Below are positions 32,143 to 39,848 of a stretch of DNA of 46,080 nucleotides, piece after piece. The notes under the pieces were generated by a model that saw only the letters and a list, made by a program, of their open reading frames with translations, ran no database searches and had not been told where the DNA came from. This DNA comes from Solobacterium sp. (GTDB lineage: Bacteria > Bacillota_I > Bacilli_A > Erysipelotrichales > Erysipelotrichaceae). The stretch lies in the NCBI GenBank assembly GCA_022486935.1, contig JAKVJO010000005.1, positions 1-46,080 on the forward strand, in the 5' to 3' direction. Positions within the stretch are counted from its first letter, which is position 1. Each line of letters opens with the position of its first letter. Position numbers and translations under genes: made by a program.

Positions 32143-33042
32143 TTATTTCTGTTCGAGTGTCTTACGGACAAAGCCGCCGGCCTGATTCAGTCTGGTTTCG
32201 GCTTCCTCTTTGGTGCAGTTCAAGAGGATCATGACAATAGCTGTCTTGACCATTCCCCCGGAAGAGAGTCTTGCCTGTTCTGCTTCTTCCCTGGTGCATC
32301 CGGTCGCTTCCATGATGATGTTTTCAGCCCGGCTGATCAGTTTCTCGTTGGACTGTTTGACGTCTACCATCAGATTCTGATAGGCCTTGCCGTTGAGAAT
32401 CATCGAGCCGGTGGAGATCATGTTCAGAATCATCTTCTGGCTGGTGCCGGACTTCAGCCGGGTGGAGCCGGTCAGTACTTCCGGTCCGTTATCCGGTTCA
32501 ATGGCAATCTCGGCAGCTTTGCCGACTTTGGAATGCTTGTTGCAGGCAATGGCTGCAGTATGGCAGCCCAGTGTCTTGGCATATTCCAGGGCGCCGATGA
32601 CGTACGGGGTGCGTCCGCTTGCGGCAATGCCGATGACCATGTCTTTGGCATTGCAGTTGATCTTTTTGAGATCCTGCACGCCTTCTTCTGCGTGGTCTTC
32701 TGCACCTTCAACTGCTTTGATGAAGGCATTCTCGCCGCCGGCAATCAGGCCGATGACGGTATCATAGGAAACGCCGAAGGTAGGCGGGCATTCGACGGCA
32801 TCCAGTAAGCCGAGTCTTCCGGAAGTGCCGGCACCTGTATAGATGATTCTTCCGCCGTTTCTCAGTGCTTCTGCACTGCGTTCAATGGTTCTGGCAATTT
32901 CCGGAAGTACTTCCTGTACGCCTTTGACGACATTGCTGTCTTCCCGGTTCATGGTGGTCGCAATTTCAAGTGCGGACATCTGATCCAGGTTCATGGTGGT
33001 TGGATTGCGCTGTTCGGTCGTGAGTTTTGAAAGATCTACCAT
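32143..33042 (-). CDS. murQ: N-acetylmuramic acid 6-phosphate etherase
   Basis: A 299-aa SIS-fold enzyme converting MurNAc-6-phosphate to GlcNAc-6-phosphate and D-lactate (EC 4.2.1.126), a step of cell-wall sugar recycling. Motifs are LTTEQRNPTTMNLDQMS at the N-terminus, IYTGAGTSGRLGLLDAVECPPTF with the catalytic Glu region, GIAASGRTPYVIGALEYA and TGSTRLKSGTSQKMILNM. GGAGGAAAATT lies a little far (about 12 nt) from the ATG. No MurP transporter is adjacent. The product joins the same GlcNAc-6-P pool as the nan pathway. Confidence 0.96.
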   Translation of the reverse strand: MVDLSKLTTEQRNPTTMNLDQMSALEIATTMNREDSNVVKGVQEVLPEIARTIERSAEALRNGGRIIYTGAGTSGRLGLLDAVECPPTFGVSYDTVIGLIAGGENAFIKAVEGAEDHAEEGVQDLKKINCNAKDMVIGIAASGRTPYVIGALEYAKTLGCHTAAIACNKHSKVGKAAEIAIEPDNGPEVLTGSTRLKSGTSQKMILNMISTGSMILNGKAYQNLMVDVKQSNEKLISRAENIIMEATGCTREEAEQARLSSGGMVKTAIVMILLNCTKEEAETRLNQAGGFVRKTLEQK

Positions 33043-33146
33043 ATTATCTAATTTTCCTCCGTATCACTGAAAAAGATTATATCAGCCAAACCTGAAAAAG
33101 AGTACATGATACCGGAGGTTTTCATCCTTCCGGCTGACAGCCTGTG

Positions 33147-33155
33147 TGATATACT
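33147..33155 (+). promoter_or_regulatory. Extended -10 promoter of the S1-domain/pgi unit
   Basis: TGATATACT: a TG-N extension directly before TATACT, 22 nt upstream of the start codon. No good -35, as expected for this promoter type. Confidence 0.5.
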
Positions 33156-33177
33156 TTGAACAGCAGGAAGGCGGGCA

Positions 33178-33552
33178 ATGACATATCAGACAGGACAGAT
33201 TGTAGAAGGTAAGGTAACCGGTATCCAGCCGTACGGGGCATTCGTGTCCCTCGACAAGCATACCAGCGGCCTGATCCACATCTCTGAAATCAGCGATGGC
33301 TATGTCCGGGATATCAGCCGCTTTGTACAGCTGGGAGATACGGTGCGGGTCAAGATCATTGATTATGATCAGAAGACCGGTCAGGCCAGATTGAGTCTGA
33401 AAGCACTGAATCATACCAGAGTACGCAGCCGCCGGCATCCAGTCGGCCGTATCAAGGCCAGTCTTCCCGAAATGAAAATCGGCTTTGGCTCCATCGCCGG
33501 GCACATGCCGCAGTGGATTGCCGAGGCATCAGGAGAAGGAGAGAAAAAATGA
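33178..33552 (+). CDS. S1 domain RNA-binding protein (YugI/GSP13 type)
   Basis: A 124-aa protein with one S1 domain at residues 4-77. GQIVEGKVTGIQPYGAFVSLDKHTSGLIHISEIS is the hallmark strand pattern, followed by VRVKIIDYDQKTGQARLSLKAL. A basic tail (RVRSRRHP) follows. Relatives bind RNA or the ribosome in Firmicutes and are linked to general stress. AGGAAGGCGGG precedes the ATG. Its TGA overlaps the ATG of pgi, so the two are translationally coupled. Confidence 0.88.
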   Translation: MTYQTGQIVEGKVTGIQPYGAFVSLDKHTSGLIHISEISDGYVRDISRFVQLGDTVRVKIIDYDQKTGQARLSLKALNHTRVRSRRHPVGRIKASLPEMKIGFGSIAGHMPQWIAEASGEGEKK

Positions 33553-34829
33553 TGAAGTTGGATGAATCACACGCTCTATTAAAAGAAGACATCGCGTCCT
33601 ACCAGAGTGAAGTAACCCGCATCAGCAAGATGATTCATGAGAAGACCGGTGCCGGGAATGACTTCCTGGGCTGGGAAAACTGGCCGGAATCTTACGACAA
33701 AGAAGAGTTTGAACGGATGATCAGTCTTTCCGCCAAACTGAAGGACAAGGCAGAGTGCCTGGTTGTCTGCGGAATCGGCGGATCTTACCTGGGTGCCCGG
33801 GCTGCCATTGAAATGATCCAGGGTCTGTATCCGAATCTCAAGACCGAAGTGATCTTTGTCGGCAATACCTTCTCCAGCACTTATATGAGCCAGGTACTGG
33901 CACACATCAAGGACAAGAGTGTCATCCTGAATGTCATCTCCAAGTCCGGCACAACAACTGAAACTGCCCTGGCATTCCGTATGCTGAGAGAGTTCATGGA
34001 ACAGAAGTACGGCAAGGAAGAATGCAAAGAACGCATCATTGCCACAACTGACAAGGCCAGAGGCACTCTGAAGGCACTGGCAAATGAGGAAGGCTATCAG
34101 ACCTTCGTCATCCCGGATGATATCGGCGGCCGCTACTCTGTCATTACCCCGGTAGGACTTCTGCCGATGGCACTGATGGGAATTGATATCCGCGAAGTCA
34201 TGAACGGACTGACAGATGCCTACCATGATCTTGCGACAGATGATCTTGCAAAGAATGATGCATACCGTTATGCAGTTGCCAGACGGATCCTGCAGAAGCA
34301 GGGCTATAACGCAGAGATGTTTGTGACATATGAACCGCAGCTGAGATCACTCGGTGAGTGGTGGAAACAGCTGCTCGGCGAGTCTGAAGGCAAAGACGGC
34401 AAGGGCATCCTTCCGGATTCTGCAACATTCTCTACCGATCTGCACAGTCTTGGCCAGTTCATTCAGCAGGGCAACAAGGTGCTGTTTGAAACGGTACTGA
34501 CGGTTGAAACACCGACTCTGGATCAGACTGTTCTAAATGATCCGGCAAACGGTGACGGCATGAACTACCTGACCGGCAAGTCCCTTGACTGGATCAACAA
34601 GCAGGCATTTGCAGGAACCCTGGAAGCTCATGAGGTCTCCGGCGGTGTACCGAACCTGCTCATCTCCATTCCGGATATGAAAGAACACAGCTTTGGATAT
34701 CTGTGCTACTGGTTCTTCATGGCTACGGCAATGACCTGCTATATGCTGGACATCAACCCGTTCAACCAGCCGGGTGTTGAGATCTACAAGAAGAACATGT
34801 TCCGTCTGCTTGGCAAGCCAGGCTGCTAA
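33549..34829 (+). CDS. pgi: Glucose-6-phosphate isomerase
   Basis: A 426-aa Gram-positive-type phosphoglucose isomerase (EC 5.3.1.9) linking glucose 6-phosphate and fructose 6-phosphate. Motifs are CGIGGSYLGARAAIEM, NVISKSGTTTETALAFR (sugar-phosphate binding), DDIGGRYSVITPVGLLPMA (the PGI signature), GSSE-equivalent LPDSATFSTDLHSLGQFIQQG and the C-terminal NPFNQPGVEIYKKNMF with the catalytic Lys region. The track ORF starts 12 codons upstream inside the S1 gene; ATG at 33549 has GGAGAAGGAGAG before it. A terminator follows. Confidence 0.97.
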   Translation: MMKLDESHALLKEDIASYQSEVTRISKMIHEKTGAGNDFLGWENWPESYDKEEFERMISLSAKLKDKAECLVVCGIGGSYLGARAAIEMIQGLYPNLKTEVIFVGNTFSSTYMSQVLAHIKDKSVILNVISKSGTTTETALAFRMLREFMEQKYGKEECKERIIATTDKARGTLKALANEEGYQTFVIPDDIGGRYSVITPVGLLPMALMGIDIREVMNGLTDAYHDLATDDLAKNDAYRYAVARRILQKQGYNAEMFVTYEPQLRSLGEWWKQLLGESEGKDGKGILPDSATFSTDLHSLGQFIQQGNKVLFETVLTVETPTLDQTVLNDPANGDGMNYLTGKSLDWINKQAFAGTLEAHEVSGGVPNLLISIPDMKEHSFGYLCYWFFMATAMTCYMLDINPFNQPGVEIYKKNMFRLLGKPGC

Positions 34830-34850
34830 TCAGAATCATTGACTCAATGA

Positions 34851-34886
34851 AGCGTCTGATCTCAAATGAGGTCGGGCGCTTTTTTG
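34851..34886 (+). terminator. Terminator of pgi
   Basis: AGCGTCTGATCT pairs with AGGTCGGGCGCT (several G-T pairs), followed by TTTTTT. Confidence 0.85.
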
Positions 34887-34896
34887 GATGCTGGAG

Positions 34897-34902
34897 TATA
34901 AT
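34897..34902 (+). promoter_or_regulatory. TATAAT -10 box directly before the MATE gene
   Basis: A perfect TATAAT 8 nt before the ATG at 34911. No Shine-Dalgarno sequence lies between them, which points to a leaderless message. Confidence 0.5.
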
Positions 34903-34910
34903 TCACCCAT

Positions 34911-36281
34911 ATGCAGAAACTGACACAGGAACAGCAGTACAGAAAGATGGCAGAGACACCGGTTGAAAAACTGATTCTTTCACTTGGTCTGCCGACGGTC
35001 ATCTCCATGCTGGTAACGAATATCTACAACATGGCGGATACCTACTTTGTCGGAACACTTGGCACTTCGGCAAGCGGGGCTACCGGCATTGTCTTCAGCC
35101 TGATGGCGATCCTTCAGGCATTCGGCTTCATGTTCGGCCATGGGGCAGGCTCCAACATCTCCCGCCGGCTTGGCGCCAGGGATGTGGAAGAGGCGAGGGA
35201 GTACGCATCTACTTCTTTCTATCTCTCGATTGCGGCAGGGCTGATCATCATGGGAATCGGGTTATGCTTCATGGATCCTTTGATGAGGCTGTTGGGCAGT
35301 ACAGAAACAATTCTTTCCTATGCCAGGGTATATGCCTTCTATATATTGATTGCCGGACCGGCAATGACATCCGGCTGTGTTATGAACAATATCCTGCGGT
35401 ATGAGGGCAAGGCATTCTATGCCATGATCGGCCTGACTTCCGGCGGGATCCTGAATATCTTCATGGATGCGATCTTCATCAATGTGCTGCACATGGGCAT
35501 TGCCGGAGCGGGTCTTGCGACAGCAGTCTCGCAGTATATCTCCATGGGCATTCTGATCATTCCGTATCTGAGCGGCCAGACGGAAAGCAAGATCTCACTT
35601 CGCTACTTCACGCACCGTATGGAGATCGTCAGAAACATCGTTACCGTAGGCTTCCCGTCACTGATGAGACAGGGATTGAATTCCATCTCCACCATGGTGC
35701 TGAACTCCTGTGCCGGGGTATATGGAGATGCAGCAGTTGCGGCAGTCTCCATTGTTTCAAGAATCATGAACTTCCTGTTATGTGTTGCGATTGGAATCGG
35801 GCAGGGGCTGCAGCCGGTCAGTGCATTCAACTATGGCGCAAAGATCTACAGCCGGGTCAGAAAAGGATTTGCCTTTGCCATGAAGCTTGGCATGGCAATG
35901 ATGGCAGTATTGGCTGTGATTGGCTGGTGCAACGCTTCCTCATTTGTGACCTTCTTCCGAAATGATCCGGCGGTCATTGAGATCGGCACCCAGGCACTGC
36001 GGCTGCAGTGTCTCTCACTGATCCTGATGCCTACCACGCTCTATGGAAACATGCTGTTTCAATCAATCGGTCTCAGCGGTACAGCAACGTTCCTTGCGGC
36101 ACTGCGCAGCGGAATTGTACTGATCCCGGTACTGCTCATCCTGACACACTTCTTTGGACTGGGCGGTCTGGAATGTGCCCAGGCAGTATCAGAGACACTG
36201 TCAACGATCCTGACCATCCCATTTATCATCCACTTCCTGAAGTGCCTGCCCCAGGATGGACAGGAGACATCACAGCAGTGA
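34911..36281 (+). CDS. MATE family efflux transporter
   Basis: A 456-aa protein with about twelve membrane segments in two homologous halves. The N-terminal half has MLVTNIYNMADTYFVGTLGTSASGATGIVF and GHGAGSNISRRLGARD, both MATE hallmarks. The second half repeats the pattern in VTVGFPSLMRQGLNSISTMVLN and GIGQGLQPVSAFNYGAKIYSRV. It exports cationic or organic compounds with Na+ or H+ uptake. The substrate is not predictable. Monocistronic, with its own terminator at about 36288-36318. Confidence 0.93.
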   Translation: MQKLTQEQQYRKMAETPVEKLILSLGLPTVISMLVTNIYNMADTYFVGTLGTSASGATGIVFSLMAILQAFGFMFGHGAGSNISRRLGARDVEEAREYASTSFYLSIAAGLIIMGIGLCFMDPLMRLLGSTETILSYARVYAFYILIAGPAMTSGCVMNNILRYEGKAFYAMIGLTSGGILNIFMDAIFINVLHMGIAGAGLATAVSQYISMGILIIPYLSGQTESKISLRYFTHRMEIVRNIVTVGFPSLMRQGLNSISTMVLNSCAGVYGDAAVAAVSIVSRIMNFLLCVAIGIGQGLQPVSAFNYGAKIYSRVRKGFAFAMKLGMAMMAVLAVIGWCNASSFVTFFRNDPAVIEIGTQALRLQCLSLILMPTTLYGNMLFQSIGLSGTATFLAALRSGIVLIPVLLILTHFFGLGGLECAQAVSETLSTILTIPFIIHFLKCLPQDGQETSQQ

Positions 36282-36287
36282 CATCCG

Positions 36288-36318
36288 GAAGTCTGATCAA
36301 TGATCGGGCTTCTTTTGT
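36288..36318 (+). terminator. Terminator of the MATE gene
   Basis: GAAGTCTGATC pairs with GATCGGGCTTC (G-T pairs) around AAT, followed by TTTTGT. Confidence 0.75.
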
Positions 36319-36334
36319 ATATGACACAGCGCAC

Positions 36335-36373
36335 AGAAAAAGAGCCCTGATCGGTATGAGATCAGAGCTCTTG
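36335..36373 (-). terminator. Terminator of the two-repeat lipoprotein gene
   Basis: Minus strand AAGAGCTCTGATC pairs with GATCAGGGCTCTT, followed by TTTCTG. Confidence 0.8.
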
Positions 36374-36395
36374 TTTCAGATCTTTAGTTCAGTGA

Positions 36396-37469
36396 TTAGT
36401 TGAGCGCAGCTGCGTTTGCAATTGCGGTAACAACAGCACCCTGGAGATCAGTGATGTTGATGGTGGTAGTTGTCTTCAGATCTGCATCGTCTGTGACTGT
36501 GCTGCCTTCATCATTGGTTGTGGTAGCCATTCCGGAGATGTCTGCGGAAGTCTTGCCAACAGTCCAAGCTTCGAAGCCTTCGTTCTGTTCGAACCATTCA
36601 CCGACCTGGGAAACCTTGGACATGCCATAATCAGCACCCTTGGCCATCTTGGTCTTAGCTTCAGTAGCATCGCCATCAAGAACGCCTGCGGATGTGAACT
36701 TAGCGGAATCCTGAGCAACGTCATCCTGTGTGAAGAGAACCTTGCCGTCAGCGTCGAGTGCTACAACTGCATAAGTAACATTGGACTGAACGGAACCATC
36801 ATCTTCGCCGTCAGCGTCAGAGAGTTTCATGGAAGTCTTGGAACCTGTACCAACCTGAGCGATTGTTCCATCAACTTCGGTTGCGTTTTCAACAGCTGCC
36901 TTGAATGCAGTGATGAATGCGTCAACGCCCATGGTGCAGCCGGTCTTCAGATCAGCGTCATCAGGAACATTGGAGCCTTCGTCATTGGTTGTAACAGCCA
37001 TGTTTTCGAAATCAGAAACAGTCTTGCCAACAGCCCACTTTTCGAGCGCGTCAATCTGTTCATACCATTCTTTGCCAATGGAAGAAGCCTTGGCCATACC
37101 ATAATCTGCTCCCTTTTCCTTCTTGGTCGGGGTAGCTGCAGACGCATCAGAAGTGATTGCGCCGGTGGAACTGAAGGTGCCCTTGTTCTGAGCAACATCG
37201 AAGTAGACATACTTGATGGTGTCGCCGTCCAGAACGACACTTGCATAAGTGGTCGCTACCTGGATGGAGCCGTCATCTTCTCCGTCCGCATCAACTGTTG
37301 AGAATGATGTGGTGGAACCGATACCGACTTTCAGAGAACCTGTGGATGCTGCAGCTGTTGTAGCTGCGGTGGATGCTGCTGCTGTGCTTGCGGTTGTGGA
37401 TGTAGCTGTGCTGGAGCTGCAGCCCGCGAGCATTGCAACTGCACAAAGTGCTGCAATGTACTTTTTCAT
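36396..37469 (-). CDS. Lipoprotein with two tandem 150-residue repeats, function unknown
   Basis: A 357-aa secreted protein. MKKYIAALCAVAMLAGC is a lipoprotein signal peptide (Cys17), followed by a Ser/Thr/Ala linker to about 45. Residues 46-196 and 203-355 are repeats of one domain. Each has VGxGSxTSxxxxDADGEDDGS, AxVxLDxDGK, a DVAQ motif, KGADYGM(A/S)K, a WxVGKT motif, TTNDEGSxVxDDADLKT and a terminal helix. Similar repeat lipoproteins occur in anaerobic Firmicutes without a proven role, to my knowledge. No SGAT flavinylation motif is present, so covalent FMN is not expected. It has a strong cre-like site upstream and lies two genes from apbE and three from rnfC. A role in surface redox is possible but unproven. 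GGGAGAAAATAACTC precedes the ATG. Confidence 0.8.
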   Translation of the reverse strand: MKKYIAALCAVAMLAGCSSSTATSTTASTAAASTAATTAAASTGSLKVGIGSTTSFSTVDADGEDDGSIQVATTYASVVLDGDTIKYVYFDVAQNKGTFSSTGAITSDASAATPTKKEKGADYGMAKASSIGKEWYEQIDALEKWAVGKTVSDFENMAVTTNDEGSNVPDDADLKTGCTMGVDAFITAFKAAVENATEVDGTIAQVGTGSKTSMKLSDADGEDDGSVQSNVTYAVVALDADGKVLFTQDDVAQDSAKFTSAGVLDGDATEAKTKMAKGADYGMSKVSQVGEWFEQNEGFEAWTVGKTSADISGMATTTNDEGSTVTDDADLKTTTTINITDLQGAVVTAIANAAALN

Positions 37470-37727
37470 GAGTTATTTTCTCCCTCCGTACTTAAGTGAT
37501 GATAAGGGAAAAAAGAGCCCAATGCAAGCGCTTTGACCACGGTATCACAAGTTAGTCTAGACTATGATTTATTTTTTTTCTGTAACAATGCTGTAAACTG
37601 GCACAGTTTTCACAATGTGTGAAAAATAAGTGAGTTTATATCAAAAAGTGCCACCTGTCAGGAAAACATGATTCTACTGTCTCCTTAAAGTACCTTACTG
37701 GAAGATCAGAAGGTACTCTGCACCGAA
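37470..37727 (-). promoter_or_regulatory. Regulatory region of the two-repeat lipoprotein: cre-like site and palindrome
   Basis: ATGCAAGCGCTTTGA at 37522-37536 matches 14 of 15 positions of WTGNAANCGNWNNCW. TTTTCACAATGTGTGAAAA at 37607-37625 is a perfect 8+3+8 inverted repeat that could be an operator. TTGTTA...CATAGT on the minus strand (16-bp spacing) is a possible promoter. AGTACCTT...AAGGTACT near 37686-37718 is a further hairpin. No gene was seen. Confidence 0.45.
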
Positions 37728-37752
37728 AAAAAGCACTGCCATGATGGCAATG
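37728..37752 (-). terminator. Terminator of the apbE-permease unit
   Basis: Minus strand GCATTGCC pairs with GGCAGTGC (one G-T pair) around ATCAT, followed by TTTTTTT. Confidence 0.88.
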
Positions 37753-37753
37753 C

Positions 37754-38593
37754 TCAGAAGAAGATTTCCAGGATCAGGCCGGCAATGAATGCCGATGCCC
37801 AGGTGTAGCCGATGATCTTCAGATTGTTCTTCATGTTCGGGTTGACCCTGAACAGTACCATCATGCCAACGCCTGCATTGGCAAGCAGACCGGCACAGAC
37901 TGCCGGGAAGCCAATGACGTTGTTTAAGTAGAGGGTGGAGAGCAATACCGAGGATGCGCAGCTTGGGATCATGCCGATCAGCGTGGAGGTCAGTACTGCA
38001 CTGGTTGGATGGGCAGTGACAAAGGCGCTCAGGGTATCGGTGCCGATGATCTCCATGAAACTGTTCATGAGGAATGTGATGACCAGAAGCCACACAGCAA
38101 TCTTCAGGGTATGTTCCAGTGCTGCCTTCCAGATACTTTCATGTTCGCAGTCACAGTGCTCCTGTTCGCAGAAGGTATCAATGTGGGTCATTTCATGCTT
38201 GGAGAAGAAGTCTGCTGTATAGCCGGCAATCAATGCGACGATAACCTTCACCAGCAGGATCGGGGCAATCTTGTCCATGCCTGCCTGGGCTGAGATCAAT
38301 ATCGGTAACATTTCATCGCTGGTGGAAAGATAGACTGCAATCAAGGTGCCGGCCGAGATGACGCCGGTGGTATAAAGCGAACTGGCTGCGGTAGAAAATC
38401 CGCACTCCGGTACGATGCCGAATAATGCGCCGGCCAGTGGGGCAGCTTTGCGGTGATGTTCCAGAAAGTGCTCCATCTGATTGCCGGTCTGATGCTCCAT
38501 CCATTCCAGAAACAGATAAGTAAGGAAGAGGAAGGGGATCAGTCTTGCGACATCGATCAGTGTATCAAGTAAAATCTCTTTTAACAGTTCCAT
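37754..38593 (-). CDS. Putative heavy-metal/manganese exporter (10-TM, ArsP_2-like permease)
   Basis: A 279-aa membrane protein with about eight to ten hydrophobic segments in two related halves. It matches the putative 10-TM heavy-metal exporter family. The first half has GIVPECGFSTAASSLYTTGVISAGTLIAVYLSTSDEMLPI; the second half repeats the theme as IGMIPSCASSVLLSTLYLNNVIGFPAVCAGLLANAGVG. The central cytosolic loop is rich in His and Cys (HIDTFCEQEHCDCEHE), suggesting metal binding. It begins 5 nt after the apbE stop with GGGGA upstream, so the two are translated together. Substrate (manganese, arsenical or other) is unknown. Confidence 0.8.
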   Translation of the reverse strand: MELLKEILLDTLIDVARLIPFLFLTYLFLEWMEHQTGNQMEHFLEHHRKAAPLAGALFGIVPECGFSTAASSLYTTGVISAGTLIAVYLSTSDEMLPILISAQAGMDKIAPILLVKVIVALIAGYTADFFSKHEMTHIDTFCEQEHCDCEHESIWKAALEHTLKIAVWLLVITFLMNSFMEIIGTDTLSAFVTAHPTSAVLTSTLIGMIPSCASSVLLSTLYLNNVIGFPAVCAGLLANAGVGMMVLFRVNPNMKNNLKIIGYTWASAFIAGLILEIFF

Positions 38594-38598
38594 TCAGA

Positions 38599-39747
38599 TC
38601 ATCCCCAGGTGATATGGTCATTCAGACCATCCGTCCAGGCAATGTACAGATCTCCGACTACCTTGGAATTCGGGCAGTCCTTCAGAACATCGGAATCTTT
38701 ATCTGCCATCCAGATGACATCAACATCTGTATCCGGGTTGGCAGCCTTGTACGCTTCGATGGTTGCCAGACCCTCTTCGTAGGACATGGTGAATAACGTG
38801 GTGCTGAGACAGTCAGCGGTGCCGGAATCTTTGGTCACAATGGTGACTGAGTGGTAGTAAGATGCCGGATAGTTGGTGGAAGGATCAATAATGTGGTGAT
38901 AGCGGTTGCCGTCAGTTGCCGTGTAGTAGCGCTCATAGTCGCCGCTGGTCACGAAGGATTCTTCACCTGATTCAGAGACAACCATCAGATTGTCAGATCC
39001 GGTCGGGTTCTGGATCCGTACATTCCAGGTCGTGCCGTCCGCCTTGTCGCCCAGGGTGCGGTTGTTTCCGCCGGCATTGATTGCCGCGTGGACAACGCCT
39101 TCACTCTGCAGCTGATCGGCGATCTTCTCGGTCGCATAGCCCTTGGCAATGCCGCCGACATCCAGCGATACATTCGGATCAGTGATGTAGACGGTGCTGG
39201 CTTCCTCATCAATCTGGATGTAATCCCATCCTTTATAGGAGGCTGCTTCACTCAGTTCTTCGTCACTCGGCAGGTCGCCCTGTTCCCCGTCTTCATTCTT
39301 GGTGATGCCTTCTTCACGGTACTTGTGCCATACCTTGAGCAGACTGCCCATGGTCACATCGAATTCTCCGTTGGAGTATTCATAGAACTGCTTCGCCTTC
39401 TTCAGCATGTCTATGATATCGGAGGATACGGTGACCGGTGCAATGCCGGCATTGTCATTAATCGTCTTCAGATTATTCAGGCCGTCATAGTTGTTGTAGA
39501 TGTCAAACAGGTTGTTGTAATACTTGAAGAGATCGACCGCTTCGTTGAAATGGGTGTCGAACAGATCCTTGCTGTCAGTGGCTTCCTGGTAAACCAGAAC
39601 CGTGTCAAAGCCAGCATCTACCGACACATTCTGATAGGTTTGCAAACCGGAATCAGAAGGGGATGCACTTGCCGAGGCAGTACTTGAAGTACAGCTGCAG
39701 AGCATCGTTAAACTAATGAAAGAAATCACAATTTGTCTTATTTTCAT
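38599..39747 (-). CDS. apbE: FAD:protein FMN transferase (ApbE), lipoprotein
   Basis: A 382-aa secreted lipoprotein. The signal peptide MKIRQIVISFISLTMLCSC ends in a lipobox Cys19. ApbE motifs: FDVTMGSLLKVWH, SLDVGGIAKGYATEKIADQL, AAINAGGNNRTLGDK, EESFVTSGDYERYY, HHIIDPSTNYPAS and the metal-site DCLSTTLFTMSYEE. It splits FAD and attaches FMN to a Thr in D-x-x-[ST]-[GA]-A-T motifs of partner proteins outside the membrane, with Mg2+. Likely targets in this window are RnfD (three sites), RnfG and the secreted reductase. It is divergent from rnfC and co-transcribed with the metal permease. Start without Shine-Dalgarno; an extended -10 (TGGTACAAT) ends 10 nt upstream. Confidence 0.95.
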   Translation of the reverse strand: MKIRQIVISFISLTMLCSCTSSTASASASPSDSGLQTYQNVSVDAGFDTVLVYQEATDSKDLFDTHFNEAVDLFKYYNNLFDIYNNYDGLNNLKTINDNAGIAPVTVSSDIIDMLKKAKQFYEYSNGEFDVTMGSLLKVWHKYREEGITKNEDGEQGDLPSDEELSEAASYKGWDYIQIDEEASTVYITDPNVSLDVGGIAKGYATEKIADQLQSEGVVHAAINAGGNNRTLGDKADGTTWNVRIQNPTGSDNLMVVSESGEESFVTSGDYERYYTATDGNRYHHIIDPSTNYPASYYHSVTIVTKDSGTADCLSTTLFTMSYEEGLATIEAYKAANPDTDVDVIWMADKDSDVLKDCPNSKVVGDLYIAWTDGLNDHITWG

Positions 39748-39757
39748 AACGACTGAA

Positions 39758-39766
39758 ATTGTACCA
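39758..39766 (-). promoter_or_regulatory. Extended -10 promoter of apbE
   Basis: Minus strand TGGTACAAT, a TG-N extension with TACAAT (5 of 6), 10 nt before the ATG. The message would have almost no leader. Confidence 0.5.
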
Positions 39767-39809
39767 TAACAGTGCGAGTATTATGGGTGAATTGCACTTT
39801 AAACAATGC

Positions 39810-39815
39810 TATAAT
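39810..39815 (+). promoter_or_regulatory. -10 box of the rnf operon
   Basis: Perfect TATAAT 33 nt before the rnfC ATG. The -35 is weak. It is back-to-back with the apbE promoter, about 45 bp apart. Confidence 0.6.
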
Positions 39816-39848
39816 GCCCATGTTTATTAAAGGAAGGGATATCGATAT

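Noticed and set aside
32107-32808. 233-aa plus-strand ORF overlapping the fucosidase stop
   Set aside because: Antisense to murQ, and it begins within the terminator region.
33579-34226. 215-aa minus-strand ORF
   Set aside because: Antisense shadow of pgi.
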